A stretch of DNA of 64,000 bases. Source: Bacillota bacterium (GTDB taxonomy: Bacteria; Bacillota; Clostridia; Acetivibrionales; DTU013). The DNA lies in the NCBI GenBank assembly GCA_023426125.1, contig JAFABI010000051.1, forward strand, positions 14,556 through 78,555, read 5' to 3'. The translations under genes were made by a program, and so were the position numbers. Under the pieces are notes generated by a model, which was not told the DNA's origin, searched no databases, and saw nothing but the letters and a program-made list of their open reading frames with translations. Positions 8,528 through 17,213 of this stretch are shown here, piece by piece. How positions within the stretch are numbered: the first letter of the stretch is position 1; each line of letters starts with the position of its first letter.

Positions 8528-9274
8528 ATGGAAAAGATCGGACTACAGCTTTATTCAATTAAAGAACTCACAAGCACCGATTTTCTCGGTACGCTTGAGA
8601 AGGTTGCAAAAATAGGATATGACGGCGTCGAATTTGCAGGAACCTTCAACACGCCGGCGCCGAAGCTGAAAGAAGCGCTTGCAGATCTTGGCCTCAAACC
8701 CGCAGGCAGCCATATCGGTATTGACAGGCTGAAAAATGAACTGGACAGCGTGATAGCGTATTCCCTTGAAATCGGCGATCCATATATCATCTGCCCCGGG
8801 CTTCCGGAAGACATGCACTGCAGCACTGACGCATGGCTGAAAACCGCGGAGCTGTTTAATCAAATCGGCAGCAAATGCAAGGAAAACGGTATAGGCTTCG
8901 GTTACCACAACCATGAATTCGAATTTAAAAGCTTTGACGGTATTTACGGACTGGACCTCCTGATGGACAATACGCGGCCGGAGCTTGTATTCCTGGAATT
9001 GGATACTTTCTGGGTGGAATATGTGGGATTGCGTTCGGTGGATTTCATTGAAAAATACAAGGAACGCTGTTCGATACTCCATATAAAGGATATGAAGAGC
9101 CTGCAGGAAAAGGTCAATACCGAAATCGGAAAGGGCATCATGGATTTTAAGGGAATTACGGCGCTCGGTAAGAAATACGGCGTACAGTGGTACACCGTCG
9201 AGCAGGAGGAATATGAAATCCCTCAGCTTGAAAGCATTGAGGAAAGCCTGCGGTATTTAAGAAAAATCGTATGA
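8528..9274 (+). CDS. xylose-isomerase-like TIM-barrel sugar isomerase/epimerase
   Basis: This 248-residue protein has the AP-endonuclease-2/xylose-isomerase barrel fold: GLQLYSIKE at the N-terminus, GYHNHEFEF near residue 125 carrying a metal-binding histidine and glutamate, ELDTFWV near residue 155 and LHIKDMK near residue 185. Related proteins are inosose isomerases and dehydratases and sugar-phosphate epimerases. The ATG at 8528 has a GAAAGGAAGG site. The next gene begins 18 bases downstream and encodes a Gfo/Idh/MocA dehydrogenase, a common pairing in inositol or rare-sugar breakdown. The exact substrate cannot be deduced. Confidence 0.82.
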   Translation: MEKIGLQLYSIKELTSTDFLGTLEKVAKIGYDGVEFAGTFNTPAPKLKEALADLGLKPAGSHIGIDRLKNELDSVIAYSLEIGDPYIICPGLPEDMHCSTDAWLKTAELFNQIGSKCKENGIGFGYHNHEFEFKSFDGIYGLDLLMDNTRPELVFLELDTFWVEYVGLRSVDFIEKYKERCSILHIKDMKSLQEKVNTEIGKGIMDFKGITALGKKYGVQWYTVEQEEYEIPQLESIEESLRYLRKIV

Positions 9275-9292
9275 CAGGGAGGAAGATCGATC

Positions 9293-10339
9293 ATGAAGGA
9301 CAGAAAAATAAGGATAGGAATCATCGGTGCGGGCAACATTGCCCAGAATGCCCATATTCCTTCCTATCTTAAGCAGGAGGATTGCGAACTTGTTGCCGTA
9401 TGTGATTTGAAGCCCGACCGGGCAAGGGAAGTGGCTGAAAAGCACCAAATCAAGCATGTGGCCCAGGATATAAAGGAATTGGTGTCCCTGGAGGATGTCG
9501 ACGCCGTCAGCATCTGTACCTGGAATAATGCCCACATGCAGGCGGCAGTGGAGGCTGCAAAGGCAGGCAAACACATTCTCTGCGAAAAGCCCATGGCGAT
9601 GACCGTGCAAGAGGCGCAGACCATGGAGGAAACCGCAAGGAAGAACAATGTCACCCTGATGCTGGGCTTTGTAAACAGGTTTCGTCCGGACAGCAAGCTG
9701 ATCAAAGAGATGGCCGATTCGGGGAAATTCGGAGAAATCTATTACAGCAAGGCCGGCTGGCTCAGAAGGAGGGGAACTCCCCTTGGCTGGTTCACCGACC
9801 TGTCCAAATCCGGAGGCGGCCCCGTGATCGATATCGGCGTCCATGTCATCGACCTGACCTGGTATTTCATGGGTAAGCCGAAGCCCCTCTCCGTCAGCGC
9901 GACCGTCCATAATAAAATAGGCGATTATCAGACCAAAGGCGTCGGCAGGTGGACGGCATTTGATACTGACAATCTGGTATTTGAAACCGAGGATTCCGCC
10001 ACCGGGATCATCCGGTTTGAAAACGGCGCATCCATGAACTTCGAGGTCAGTTGGGCAATCAATGGAAAGGATACCGGAATCTACAGTCAGATCTTTGGAA
10101 ACAAGGCAGGAGCCAGCCTGAATCCGCTGGCCATCTACGGCGAAGAGGAAAATTACCTGATGGATTCCACCCCCACCATCGGCAGCGAGGACGCGTTTGT
10201 AAACCAGATCAGGCATTTCCTTGACTGTATCAAAGAGGGTAAGCAACCCATTTCTACAGCGGAAGACGGCGTGTGGATTCAAAAAATACTGAACGGGATC
10301 TATGCCTCGGCAGAAGCCGGGAAGGAACTGACTTTGTAA
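9293..10339 (+). CDS. Gfo/Idh/MocA-family oxidoreductase
   Basis: This 348-residue protein is the second family member of the locus. IGIIGAGNIAQNAH is the dinucleotide-binding motif, CEKPMAMTVQEAQ the lysine signature near residue 100, and GGGPVIDIGVHVIDLTWY the conserved histidine helix near residue 185. It follows the isomerase gene by 18 bases and has its own GGGAGG site, so they are probably co-transcribed. It differs enough from the gene at 7161-8201 to suggest another substrate or step. Confidence 0.85.
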   Translation: MKDRKIRIGIIGAGNIAQNAHIPSYLKQEDCELVAVCDLKPDRAREVAEKHQIKHVAQDIKELVSLEDVDAVSICTWNNAHMQAAVEAAKAGKHILCEKPMAMTVQEAQTMEETARKNNVTLMLGFVNRFRPDSKLIKEMADSGKFGEIYYSKAGWLRRRGTPLGWFTDLSKSGGGPVIDIGVHVIDLTWYFMGKPKPLSVSATVHNKIGDYQTKGVGRWTAFDTDNLVFETEDSATGIIRFENGASMNFEVSWAINGKDTGIYSQIFGNKAGASLNPLAIYGEEENYLMDSTPTIGSEDAFVNQIRHFLDCIKEGKQPISTAEDGVWIQKILNGIYASAEAGKELTL

Positions 10340-10344
10340 GCCGT

Positions 10345-10377
10345 AAAAAAGCCGCTGCAAAAGAGTGTCGCTTTTTT
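10345..10377 (+). terminator. possible terminator
   Basis: AAAAAAGC and GCTTTTTT form an eight-pair stem around a 17-base loop, six bases after the oxidoreductase stop. The A/T symmetry would allow function in both directions, but the stem is weak. Confidence 0.45.
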
Positions 10378-10406
10378 AGTTAAAGAAAAGGGCTGCCTCA
10401 AAATAT

Positions 10407-10553
10407 GCGGATGCGCAATGCGCGCCCCTGGTACATATCAGTATGCCAACCTTTTGACAGGGGACGGTCTTTGTCCGGACATGCGACAGAGAACCGTCCC
10501 TTGTCGCATGTTACCATAGATTCATTCATGCGGACGCGAAACGCGCGCCCCTG
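10407..10553. repeat. cluster of palindromic intergenic repeats
   Basis: Two fragments of the GC-rich repeat family (10407-10430 and 10530-10553, each ending GCGCGCCCCTG) bracket a different inverted repeat. In the latter, GGGACGGTCT (10461-10470) pairs with AGAACCGTCCC (10490-10500), and ATGCGACA (10481-10488) pairs with TTGTCGCAT in the segment 10501-10509, giving two competing stems. These fill much of the gap from 10340 to 10829; the rest shows no gene. Confidence 0.7.
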
Positions 10554-10762
10554 TATCCGATTTATCACGCCGTGGTCAGGTTCCTGATAATTTTAATGAA
10601 GGAGCTATTGACAGTTTATGCGCATTCAATTACTATTAATCCGGTTGCTTCTATTTAGGAGCACTGAAAAATTACTTCCTCTTTTTCTGAAATTGTCGGC
10701 TGCATAGGCGAACAGCAGATGCAAAGCGTTTGCGACCGGCCTCCGGCGATTCAGGATTGCAT

Positions 10763-10792
10763 TTAGCAGAAAATTTTAGCGGAAGTTATAAT
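10763..10792 (+). promoter_or_regulatory. weak candidate promoter for the serine dehydratase operon
   Basis: TATAAT (10787-10792) lies 18 bases after TTAGCA (10763-10768) and 37 bases before the start codon. The -35 match is poor. Confidence 0.35.
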
Positions 10793-10829
10793 TTCACCAA
10801 TGCTTGAACCAAAGCACCGGGAGGAAAAA

Positions 10830-11501
10830 ATGAGCAATATCAGTGTTTTTGACATCATCGGGCCTGTGATGATCGGTCCCTCCAGCTCCCATACCGCAGG
10901 GGCGCAAAAGCTGGGCAGGGTTGCCGGCAGTATCTGCGGAAAAAGCTTTAATGCCGTTGAATTTTATCTTCACGGGTCTTTTGCCAAAACCTATAAGGGA
11001 CACGGGACGGACAAGGCTTTGACGGCAGGTATTCTGGGGATGGACCCGGACGACGGCAGGTTGAGGGATTCTCTTGCAATTGCGGAAGCGAAAGGCATCA
11101 AGGTAGACTTTATTGAAGCAGACCTTGGGGAGGTTCACCCCAATACGGTGAAAATCGTAATAAAAAACAATGAAGCTGTGCTGCTTACCCTCATGGGTTC
11201 ATCCACAGGCGGTGGCAATATCCTTATTACCGAGGTTGACGGCTGCCCGTTGGAAATCAGCGGGCAGTATACCGCCATCATCATCCGGCACAAAGATATC
11301 CGCGGTATGGTCAGCAAGATATCCGGGATTATAGCGCAAAACCAACTGAACATTGCAACCTTGAAGGTAAGCAGAGAACGCAAAGGGGAAACCGCGACCA
11401 CGGTTGTTGAGATAGACAATGCCGCACCGGAAAGTATCGTAGATGAAATTATGGAAATAAATAATGTAATATCCGTTCGATTATTAAATTCCATAGCGTA
11501 A
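10830..11501 (+). CDS. sdaAB: L-serine ammonia-lyase, iron-sulfur type, beta subunit
   Basis: This 223-residue protein carries the family hallmark GPSSSHTAGA near residue 17 and a C-terminal ACT domain (TAIIIRHKDIRGMVSKI). With the alpha subunit it deaminates L-serine to pyruvate and ammonia. The ATG at 10830 has a GGGAGG site and is preferred to an upstream in-frame ATG with none. The alpha-subunit gene follows after 19 bases, as in other Bacillota. Confidence 0.93.
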   Translation: MSNISVFDIIGPVMIGPSSSHTAGAQKLGRVAGSICGKSFNAVEFYLHGSFAKTYKGHGTDKALTAGILGMDPDDGRLRDSLAIAEAKGIKVDFIEADLGEVHPNTVKIVIKNNEAVLLTLMGSSTGGGNILITEVDGCPLEISGQYTAIIIRHKDIRGMVSKISGIIAQNQLNIATLKVSRERKGETATTVVEIDNAAPESIVDEIMEINNVISVRLLNSIA

Positions 11502-11520
11502 CATAAGCGGAGGACATTTT

Positions 11521-12411
11521 ATGTATAACAGGGCGTATGAAGTAATAGAGCAAACCAGGGAAAAAAATTGCAGAATATCCGACATCGTGTTGCAAAATGA
11601 ATGCCAGCTGGCAGAATGCAGTGAAGCAGAGATTCTGGCCAGGATAAAAGAAGCTTTGCGCGTAATGCAGGATGCAGCGCAGAGCGGCATAAACAGTGAA
11701 ATAATGTCCATGAGCGGCTTGATCGGTGGAAATGCTGTCAAAGCAGATATTTATTCCAGAACAGGGAAAACCGTCTGCGGCACTACGGTAAACCGAGCCA
11801 TGGCAAGAGCATTGTCATGCTCGGAAGTTAACGCATCCATGGGAAGGATCGCAGCAATGCCGACGGCAGGGTCTTCCGGCATAGTACCTGCAGCACTGAT
11901 AACTGCGGCAGAAACCATCGGAGCCGGCGAAGATGCGCTGATCGAAGCTCTGCTTACCGCCTCCGGTGTAGGTCAGCTGATCAAGAGAAACGCTACCCTT
12001 TCAGGAGCGGAAGGGGGCTGTCAGGCGGAATGCGGAGCAGCAGCAGCAATGGCTGCCGCAGCCATTGTTGAGATGTACGGCGGCACGCCGGAAACGGCTT
12101 TTGATGCGGCTGCCATCGCTATAAAAAGCATCCTTGGCCTGGTATGCGATCCCGTGGCGGGCCTGGTGGAAGTACCCTGCTCCAAGCGAAACGCCACAGG
12201 AGTGGTGAATGCCATGGCCTGTGCCGATATGGCCCTGGCGGGTATCAAAAGCGTTATCCCCTTTGACGAGGTTGTGGATGCCATGTACAAAATCGGCAAA
12301 GCATTGCCCACTACCCTGAGAGAAACCTCCATGGGCGGCCTGGCCGTCACCCCGACGGGAGAAGCCTTGAGATGCAGACTTGCCGACTGTAACTCCTGTA
12401 ATAGGAAATGA
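11521..12411 (+). CDS. sdaAA: L-serine ammonia-lyase, iron-sulfur type, alpha subunit
   Basis: This 296-residue catalytic subunit is rich in alanine and glycine. It has MPTAGSSGIVPA near residue 120 and conserved cysteines in EGGCQAECGA, VCDPVAGLVEVPC and the C-terminal ADCNSC. These supply the oxygen-sensitive [4Fe-4S] cluster that binds the serine hydroxyl. Length is normal. It is co-transcribed with the beta-subunit gene. The downstream permease gene is convergent, 48 bases away, with no clear terminator between them. Confidence 0.93.
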   Translation: MYNRAYEVIEQTREKNCRISDIVLQNECQLAECSEAEILARIKEALRVMQDAAQSGINSEIMSMSGLIGGNAVKADIYSRTGKTVCGTTVNRAMARALSCSEVNASMGRIAAMPTAGSSGIVPAALITAAETIGAGEDALIEALLTASGVGQLIKRNATLSGAEGGCQAECGAAAAMAAAAIVEMYGGTPETAFDAAAIAIKSILGLVCDPVAGLVEVPCSKRNATGVVNAMACADMALAGIKSVIPFDEVVDAMYKIGKALPTTLRETSMGGLAVTPTGEALRCRLADCNSCNRK

Positions 12412-12459
12412 TGCGTGTAAATAACCGACAGGCCGATAAAAGCTGCACCAGCCGAAAAA

Positions 12460-13296
12460 TCATCCCTTAATTCCGGTAGTAACGATCCCTTCCACAAAAT
12501 ATTTCTGTGCGAAAATATAAAGGATCAAAATGGGCAAAAGGGTAAAAAACGATGCAGCCATCAACAGGTCATATTGCGTTCTGTACATCCCCCTGAAAGT
12601 TGCAAGCCCAAGCTGCACGGTGAATTTTCTGGTATCATTTAGAAAGATGAGCGGCTTAAGAAAATCGTTATAGGCAAACTGGAAGGTAAAGATCGTTGCT
12701 GCGGTGATAACAGGCTTGGACAAGGGGATGAACACCTTATAATAGATTTTGAACCTGTTGCATCCGTCAATAACAGCCGCGTCCTCCATATCTCTGGGTA
12801 TGGTCATGAAAAACTGCCGGATAAGGAATATTTGCAAGGCGAATCCAAAAAACTGCGGCAGCAGGATAGACCATAACGTATTGATCAAGCCCAGCGTTGT
12901 GAATAATAGAAATGTCGGTATCAAGGTGACCGCATCCGGGATCATCATGGATATCAAAAACACAATAAATATGACTTCCCTGCCCCGGAATTTAATGCGG
13001 GCAAAACCGTAAGCCGCCAGCGACGAGGATAATACCGTGAAGAATGTCGCAGGTATTGCGATAAGCATGGTATTGATAAACATATTGGTGAAGTTCAGGC
13101 CACCGGCGCTCCATGCGTCGGAATAATTCTGAAAACGCCATTCGGTTGGCCAAAAGGTCGGCGGAAAGGACAATATTTCACTACGGGTTTTAAAGGAACA
13201 CAAAAACATCCAGATGAACGGTACTATATCCACCACAGCCATAATGGTAAGTACGATATAGGCTACACTATGGGAAAGCTTTATCTTGCCAGTCAC
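12460..13296 (-). CDS. sugar ABC transporter permease (MalG/MsmG-like)
   Basis: This 278-residue protein has six hydrophobic segments and the EAA loop (MEDAAVIDGCNRFKIYYKVFIPLSKP near residues 175-200), which docks with the ATPase. It is the last gene of a three-gene sugar importer. No ATPase gene is present, so a shared MsmK/UgpC-like ATPase elsewhere must energise it. The start is a GTG behind a GGGGG site. Confidence 0.88.
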   Translation of the reverse strand: MTGKIKLSHSVAYIVLTIMAVVDIVPFIWMFLCSFKTRSEILSFPPTFWPTEWRFQNYSDAWSAGGLNFTNMFINTMLIAIPATFFTVLSSSLAAYGFARIKFRGREVIFIVFLISMMIPDAVTLIPTFLLFTTLGLINTLWSILLPQFFGFALQIFLIRQFFMTIPRDMEDAAVIDGCNRFKIYYKVFIPLSKPVITAATIFTFQFAYNDFLKPLIFLNDTRKFTVQLGLATFRGMYRTQYDLLMAASFFTLLPILILYIFAQKYFVEGIVTTGIKG

Positions 13297-13372
13297 GATC
13301 CTCTACCCCCTCTGTATTATGCCCCTGAAAGCCCTGCAGGCATTCAAGGCGTGTGTTGAGACGTTTGTTTTT

Positions 13373-14263
13373 TTACATGTCATATTGGACTTTTTTGCCG
13401 ATTGTAAAGTTTTGAACAATGGTTATCGCCAGGATAATGAGGGTCATAACCAGCGAAATGGCAGCCGCATATCCCATTTTGCTATACTTGAACGCGCTGT
13501 TGTACATATAAAAAGCCAGGGTATACGTGGAATATCCGGGGCCTCCCTGCGTCATCATGATTATTTCGCTGAACACCTGGAAAGCATTGATAACCGCCAT
13601 GACAACAACAAAGAAAAATGCAGGGGTAAGCAGGGGAAGCTTTATATATAAAATCTTTTTAATTGGAGTGATGCCATCAATAACGGACGCCTCATATAGG
13701 GAAATCGGAATCCCTTTTAATGCGGCCAGTAAGATAACCATATTATATCCGGCCGTTTTCCAGGTGGACATGGCAGCAATGCTAAGGATGGCAATGTTGG
13801 GCTCGGTTAGCCAGGGAACGCTTGGCAGTCCTACCAGGTTGAGAAGGTAATTAATCAACCCGAATTCGGGATTGTACAGCCATACAAAAATCAATGCCAC
13901 AACAAGCAATGGACTTATATAGGGCAAATAAAAAAATGTCCTGTACAGGGTTATCCCTTTGAGGGGGAGCTCCGCAGCCAGCGCCAGTATGAATGAAAGC
14001 AGAATGGAGGCAGGTACGTAAACAAGTACCCACTTCACGGTATTTAAAAGGCTGATCATGAAAACTTCATCCTGTACAAGCTCTATATAGTTGCTGAAAC
14101 CGGCCCATGTTGCCTTCGTCATGATATCCCAGTCGTACAGGCTTATGACAATTGAAGAGATGATGGGATATGCCATAAAGGCCAAAAAACCGAACAAAGC
14201 CGGTCCTATAAAAGCATACCCGGTCAGGTTGTCTCTCCTTTGCCTTTTGTTCAGAGTATTCAT
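13373..14263 (-). CDS. sugar ABC transporter permease (MalF/MsmF/UgpA-like)
   Basis: This 296-residue inner-membrane protein has about six membrane spans and the EAA motif (LYEASVIDGITPIKKILYIKLP near residues 195-215). It pairs with the product of the next gene to form the channel for the binding protein encoded upstream. The start has a GGAGGGAG site. A strong hairpin separates it from the binding-protein gene. Confidence 0.88.
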   Translation of the reverse strand: MNTLNKRQRRDNLTGYAFIGPALFGFLAFMAYPIISSIVISLYDWDIMTKATWAGFSNYIELVQDEVFMISLLNTVKWVLVYVPASILLSFILALAAELPLKGITLYRTFFYLPYISPLLVVALIFVWLYNPEFGLINYLLNLVGLPSVPWLTEPNIAILSIAAMSTWKTAGYNMVILLAALKGIPISLYEASVIDGITPIKKILYIKLPLLTPAFFFVVVMAVINAFQVFSEIIMMTQGGPGYSTYTLAFYMYNSAFKYSKMGYAAAISLVMTLIILAITIVQNFTIGKKVQYDM

Positions 14264-14283
14264 ATGCGCTCCCTCCTTGTTGA

Positions 14284-14324
14284 CCGCGACATAAGAAGGA
14301 TACCCGCCCCTTCCTATGTCGCGG
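14284..14324 (-). terminator. intercistronic hairpin between binding-protein and permease genes
   Basis: CCGCGACATAAGAAGG (14284-14299) pairs with CCTTCCTATGTCGCGG (14309-14324), 15 of 16 positions, with no U-tract. It lies 22 bases after the binding-protein stop. In such operons this structure protects the upstream mRNA or partly terminates, giving more binding protein than permease. Confidence 0.75.
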
Positions 14325-14346
14325 CTTGGATTATATACAAGCCATG

Positions 14347-15651
14347 TTATTTGAACAACTCTTCGTTTGCTTTCCTGTCAAGCGTCTCACATGCCTCTTG
14401 CATGGAAATCTTACCATTAAAGGCATTGTCAAGCTCGGCACTTATCATATCGTTATATTCTGCCCATTTGCCGGATTGATAGGCGTTATACTGCAATTCC
14501 GTGTCAATATATTTCGCCGTGGCCATGAAAGGTTCTATGGCGGGCGGCGTCGTCACAAGCTCGGGATCGTTCAGCAAATAATTATAGACCGGCATTGCAA
14601 GACCATTGGACAAAGTAACCCTAAGTCCGTCTTTGCTTAGAATATACTTTACAAGGGCAACTGCCGCTTCCTTGTTCTTGGATTTCGAACTCACCGTCAG
14701 CATTCCGGAAACAACAGGATTTACGCGTGTAGTCCCTTTTGGCATTTCAACCGCAGACCATTTGAATTTGCAATCCTGCCGGAATTGTGGAGTACCCCAG
14801 CGGCCGGAAGGATACATTGCGATCTTGCCGGTCACAAACAACTGGTCGGAGCTGGAGGCTTCCCCGCCCATGGCGGTAATGGTAGCCGGCGAAGGAGCCG
14901 CCTTGTATTTATTCACCAGATCGCTGAGTACGCCTAGCCCTTTTACAACATTGGGATCACTGAAGTTTGATTTGCCGTCCTTAAACCATTTTCCACCGTA
15001 ATTGCCGGCATACGTCATCCAATATGCCCAATAAGTATCACACTGCGCACCATATACGCTTGTTTTGCCGTCTTTTGTCACCGTAAGCTTCTGGGCCAAT
15101 TCAATATAGTCGTCCATCGTCCAATCCGAGGTCGGAAGCGGGACATTGGCAGCCGTGAAGAGGTCTTCATTCAAATACATTACAATCGGTTCCCAGTCTT
15201 TCGGTATGGCATAGGTTTTACCTTCGTACTGTCCATATTTGGCAAGTCCTTCGACCATATCCTTTGTCAATTCCGGGTATTTGGTTATCCATGGCTCCAG
15301 AGGCTCGCAGGCACCGGTAGGAGCAAAAACGTTTACATTGGATTGAAGGAGCCAGAACACATCCGGCGCAGTATTTCCTGCAATCATGGTCTGCAGCTTC
15401 TGATTGTAGTCCGATGGAGTATACGTATAATTCACCTTGACTTTTGTATTTTTCGCCATAAAATCTTTAAGAACCTGATCATACAGGAGCCTTTCCGCTT
15501 CATCCCCCCACGTCATATAACTTATGTTTCCGCTGAGTCCGGCAGAAGCCGCGCCATTCGTATCCCCGGTACCGGATGCCTGTCCGCACCCCGACAATGC
15601 CAAAACACCGAGAATCGTAACAACAAGAATGATAGAAATACACTTTTTCAC
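14347..15651 (-). CDS. sugar ABC transporter substrate-binding lipoprotein (MsmE-like)
   Basis: This 434-residue protein has a lipoprotein signal peptide with the lipobox LSGC near residue 22, then a family 1 solute-binding fold: YMTWGDEAERLLYDQVLKDF, APDVFWL and a YPSGRWGTPQF segment. It should be anchored to the outer face of the membrane and deliver an oligosaccharide to the two permeases encoded downstream. It has a GTG start with a GGGGG site. The substrate is unknown; the neighbouring GH127 enzyme suggests an arabinose-containing glycan. Confidence 0.88.
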   Translation of the reverse strand: MKKCISIILVVTILGVLALSGCGQASGTGDTNGAASAGLSGNISYMTWGDEAERLLYDQVLKDFMAKNTKVKVNYTYTPSDYNQKLQTMIAGNTAPDVFWLLQSNVNVFAPTGACEPLEPWITKYPELTKDMVEGLAKYGQYEGKTYAIPKDWEPIVMYLNEDLFTAANVPLPTSDWTMDDYIELAQKLTVTKDGKTSVYGAQCDTYWAYWMTYAGNYGGKWFKDGKSNFSDPNVVKGLGVLSDLVNKYKAAPSPATITAMGGEASSSDQLFVTGKIAMYPSGRWGTPQFRQDCKFKWSAVEMPKGTTRVNPVVSGMLTVSSKSKNKEAAVALVKYILSKDGLRVTLSNGLAMPVYNYLLNDPELVTTPPAIEPFMATAKYIDTELQYNAYQSGKWAEYNDMISAELDNAFNGKISMQEACETLDRKANEELFK

Positions 15652-16002
15652 TTTTTAACCCCCTTACTAATTTTTGATCACGGATAGGATTTTAATATTA
15701 CTGAATATCACCCTCCTTTCCTACAATAAATGATGCCCATGGAATTGATTGCAAGAATATACGTATAAATCTTTTTATCCCTTTCCTTTGGCAGGACATA
15801 ATCCCCTTGTAGTATAATAACTACATCCGGACATTTTTTATACACAATATTTTCAGTATACCTTCAGGTATTACCCTTGCTTATTTGTATAGGTGCAGGA
15901 AAAGGTTGTTTTTTTACTGCTACTAAATTTATTATAGGTTATTACTTAACTTTCTTCTACATACGATATTGCGTTTCAGTTATACTATCTTGGTATATTG
16001 GA
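15652..16002. other. intergenic region upstream of the MsmE-like gene
   Basis: This AT-rich region probably holds the importer promoter, but no clear -35/-10 pair was found. A small dyad, GTAGT and ACTAC around TATAATA, is at about 15815-15827. TCAGTTATACTATCTT at about 15976-15991 partly resembles the element found at the Lpl promoters. No gene is seen. Confidence 0.3.
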
Positions 16003-16036
16003 TAAAAATACCGGAAAGGGTATATTCCTTTTCCGG
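16003..16036 (-). terminator. rho-independent terminator of the QueG-like gene
   Basis: Read on the minus strand, CCGGAAAAGG pairs with CCTTTCCGG (16027-16036 with 16011-16019) and is followed by TATTTTTAT. It lies about 40 bases after the stop codon. Confidence 0.75.
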
Positions 16037-16075
16037 CTCAGGCATTCAGCTTCCTGCATCAGGCACCTTTGCCGT

Positions 16076-17011
16076 TTATTCTCCATTCCGGCGGGCTTTA
16101 TAGATTAAAGCTTTCATATTTCTTGCAAGCAGGCTGTAATAATGATCCATCTTAATCGTTTCGAGCTTGGCTATGGTTTCCCCGGGCAAGCACTCCATGG
16201 GAAAGCCGTTCAGGAGGCTATCCGTCTCCTTATCATCAAATTCTACGGATTCCATTATATTGTCCAGGAATCGTTTGTTTTGCGGGCAACATTGCTGACA
16301 GTGAAGGCAGCCGATAATACAATTATGTCCTTCAGGATTCATCCATTCAGGAAAGTCCGGAGCCGTTTCAAATTCATTATAATACGTAATACAGCGTTCT
16401 GCCCTGACAAGGTATCTATCCTCAGCGATGGCACCCGTCGGACATATATTCCGGCAAAGCGAACAATTTGCACATGCCTTCATGGTCGTGATCTCATTCC
16501 AGTTCTCCTTATCACATTCTACGTCGGAATAATATACGGATAAAAGTACAAAGCTGCCCATTCCCCGCACATAGATGATATTATTTCTTCCATAGGAGCC
16601 CAGACCGCTTCGCGCAGCTAATAGCTTTTCCGGCAGGCTTTTTACTCTCTCCGCGTGCAGATTGCCCTCGGCCAGAATCTCATTCAGGCATTTCTCTATC
16701 CGTATGGGTTCTACTGAATATTCCATATAGGTAGGAGGAATAAGCATAGGCACTTTACTGCCCCCGCAGTTAAAAACAACCCTTGTCTGCGGACAAGGCG
16801 AAGCAGCTACAATCACCGACTTTATTTCAAAAGGGCACGCAGGTAAAGTAAATTTGTATGAATTCTCTAAAATCCTGTCGATACGCTCGTCAAGATAATT
16901 CAATGAATGAAGATCTGCAATATCCTTTTCAATATCCTGCAAACGTTCTATAGCTAAAACGCGGATCTCATACCCTTCCTCCCGCATTTTGTGAACAATC
17001 GTTTCGATCAT
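16076..17011 (-). CDS. QueG-like protein with two [4Fe-4S] clusters
   Basis: This protein of about 311 residues has the epoxyqueuosine-reductase core motif ARSGLGSYGRNN near residue 148. Two cysteine sets follow: CANCSLCRNICPTG near residue 195, then C with CLHCQQCCPQN near residue 250. This is the layout of two [4Fe-4S] clusters as in QueG and the cobalamin reductive enzymes. It is shorter than QueG and lacks the C-terminal HEAT repeats, so it is probably a different reductase of this family. The ATG at 17011 follows GGAGTG; two upstream in-frame ATGs lack a site. The gene stands alone between terminators. Confidence 0.75.
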   Translation of the reverse strand: MIETIVHKMREEGYEIRVLAIERLQDIEKDIADLHSLNYLDERIDRILENSYKFTLPACPFEIKSVIVAASPCPQTRVVFNCGGSKVPMLIPPTYMEYSVEPIRIEKCLNEILAEGNLHAERVKSLPEKLLAARSGLGSYGRNNIIYVRGMGSFVLLSVYYSDVECDKENWNEITTMKACANCSLCRNICPTGAIAEDRYLVRAERCITYYNEFETAPDFPEWMNPEGHNCIIGCLHCQQCCPQNKRFLDNIMESVEFDDKETDSLLNGFPMECLPGETIAKLETIKMDHYYSLLARNMKALIYKARRNGE

Positions 17012-17135
17012 ATACACTCCATTCATAAAGGCTTCGTTTACTGCACCCAGCCTTCCGTAAAAATATTTAAAATAAAACAATATCAAATTTAATGGGGATT
17101 TTTATAAATGAGTCTGTTTACCAGGTATTATAATG

Positions 17136-17193
17136 GAAAAAACAAGTATATTCAACACAATATTCTAAAGATTATTGTGGAATATACTTGTTT
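17136..17193 (-). terminator. strong terminator of the GH127 gene
   Basis: A stem of about 20 pairs (arms near 17139-17163 and 17172-17193, sharing AACAAGTATATTC) is followed on the minus strand by a run of T. It starts 21 bases after the GH127 stop codon. Confidence 0.8.
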
Positions 17194-17213
17194 CAAAATA
17201 TAAACCTTACCTC

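Noticed and set aside
9257..10360. 367-codon minus-strand frame
   Set aside because: It is opposite a well-supported Gfo/Idh/MocA gene in a codon-biased region. The translation has no family signature.
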